Shown here piece by piece: positions 4,734 through 5,464 of a stretch of DNA of 5,464 nucleotides; the stretch's first letter is position 1; every line of letters begins with the position of its first letter. The notes beneath the pieces were generated by a model. The model made no database searches, was not told where the DNA came from, and saw nothing but the letters and a program-made list of their open reading frames with translations. Source of the stretch: an uncultured Actinomyces sp. (GTDB lineage: Bacteria > Actinomycetota > Actinomycetes > Actinomycetales > Actinomycetaceae); NCBI GenBank assembly GCA_938028585.1, contig CALIZH010000332.1:1-5464 (forward strand). The letters are read 5' to 3'. The position numbers were made by a program, and so were the translations under genes.

Positions 4734-5464
4734 TCACTCCCACTCGATGGTGGCCGGGGGCTTGGAGGTCACGTCGAGGACGACGCGGTTCACCTCGGGC
4801 ACCGAGTTCGTGATGCGCGTGGAGATGCGGGCCAGAACGTCGTAGGGCAGGCGCGTCCAGTCGGCCGTCATCGCATCCTCGGAAGACACGGGACGCAGCA
4901 CGATCGGGTGACCGTAGGTGCGGCCATCGCCCTGGACGCCCACGGAACGAACGTCGGCGAGCAGGACGACCGGGCACTGCCAGATCTCCTGATCCAGGCC
5001 GGCCGCCGTGAGCTCCTCGCGGGCGATCAGGTCGGCGGCGCGCAGGATGTCCAGGCGCTCGCGCGTGACCTCGCCAATGATGCGGATGCCCAGGCCGGGG
5101 CCCGGGAAGGGCTGACGGTTCACCAGGTAGTCGGGCAGGCCCAGCTCGCGGCCGACCGCGCGCACCTCGTCCTTGAAGAGGGTGCGCAGGGGCTCGACCA
5201 GCTCGAAGGTCATATCCTCGGGCAGGCCGCCCACGTTGTGGTGGCTCTTGATGTTGGCCGCGCCCTCGCCGCCACCGGACTCGACGACGTCGGGGTACAG
5301 GGTGCCCTGGACGAGGAACTTCACCTCACCGCCAGCGGCGCCAACCTCTTCGATGACCTGCTTCTGAGCGGCCTCGAAGGAGCGGATGAACTCGCGGCCG
5401 ATGATCTTGCGCTTCGCCTCGGGCTCGGTGACGCCGGCCAGGGCGGACAGGAAGCGCTCGGACT
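4734..5464 (-). CDS. guaA: GMP synthase (glutamine-hydrolysing), C-terminal part
   Basis: This open frame runs off the right edge of the window; the last 242 residues are present out of about 520 expected. GuaA converts XMP to GMP in the cytosol using ATP and ammonia from glutamine, the last step of guanine nucleotide synthesis. Landmarks are unmistakable: VKFLVQGTLYPDVVES, the IKSHHNVGGLP loop of the ATP-pyrophosphatase domain, RQPFPGPGLGIRIIGE, then the dimerisation domain ending VTSKPPATIEWE. The glutaminase domain and the SGGVDSS nucleotide loop lie upstream, outside the window. Codon use is strongly G/C at third positions, unlike the AT-richer genes at the left of the window, so this is probably core chromosome. 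The stop is at 4734-4736, followed by the hairpin at 4665-4699. Confidence 0.97.
   Translation of the reverse strand, partial: SERFLSALAGVTEPEAKRKIIGREFIRSFEAAQKQVIEEVGAAGGEVKFLVQGTLYPDVVESGGGEGAANIKSHHNVGGLPEDMTFELVEPLRTLFKDEVRAVGRELGLPDYLVNRQPFPGPGLGIRIIGEVTRERLDILRAADLIAREELTAAGLDQEIWQCPVVLLADVRSVGVQGDGRTYGHPIVLRPVSSEDAMTADWTRLPYDVLARISTRITNSVPEVNRVVLDVTSKPPATIEWE

Overview
The window looks like a chromosomal segment from a high-GC Gram-positive actinomycete, such as Actinomyces/Schaalia or a Bifidobacterium relative. The main basis is the GC-rich GMP synthase C-terminus at the right edge, together with the GTG/ATG starts behind good Shine-Dalgarno sites. The genus is an inference and was not established by any search.

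Layout. The right edge (4734-5464, minus) holds the 3' part of guaA, a core purine gene, closed by a strong hairpin at 4665-4699. Everything to its left looks accessory. From right to left it comprises: (i) a RelB/DinJ-type antitoxin gene (4291-4560) whose end overlaps the start of a 36-residue ORF that looks like only the tail of a MazF/PemK toxin; (ii) a divergent pair of a TetR-family regulator (1767-2405, minus) and a 14-helix DHA2-type MFS efflux pump (2650-4179, plus), with facing promoters and inverted repeats between them; (iii) a Phd/YefM-type antitoxin gene (1350-1562, minus) with a clean promoter and a palindrome in its spacer, but no toxin beside it; (iv) a secreted lipoprotein gene (620-1201, minus), noticeably AT-richer than guaA, with a run of ten C just upstream; (v) a 54-codon ORF (312-476) resembling the N-terminal part of a ribbon-helix-helix antitoxin that lacks the DNA-binding domain; (vi) the first 14 codons of a minus-strand gene at the left edge, with a strong Shine-Dalgarno site, a consensus -10 box and an operator-like repeat.

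How the parts fit. The TetR/MFS pair is a standard self-contained efflux cassette: the regulator probably represses both genes until it binds a pump substrate. The three antitoxin-like genes are each without a complete partner, so the region reads as an accessory island beside guaA that has accumulated and lost parts of toxin-antitoxin modules. No integrase, transposase, CRISPR array, tRNA or rRNA is visible. I do not see a convincing new multi-gene system. The most unusual items are the C10 tract in front of the lipoprotein gene and the set of incomplete toxin-antitoxin modules.
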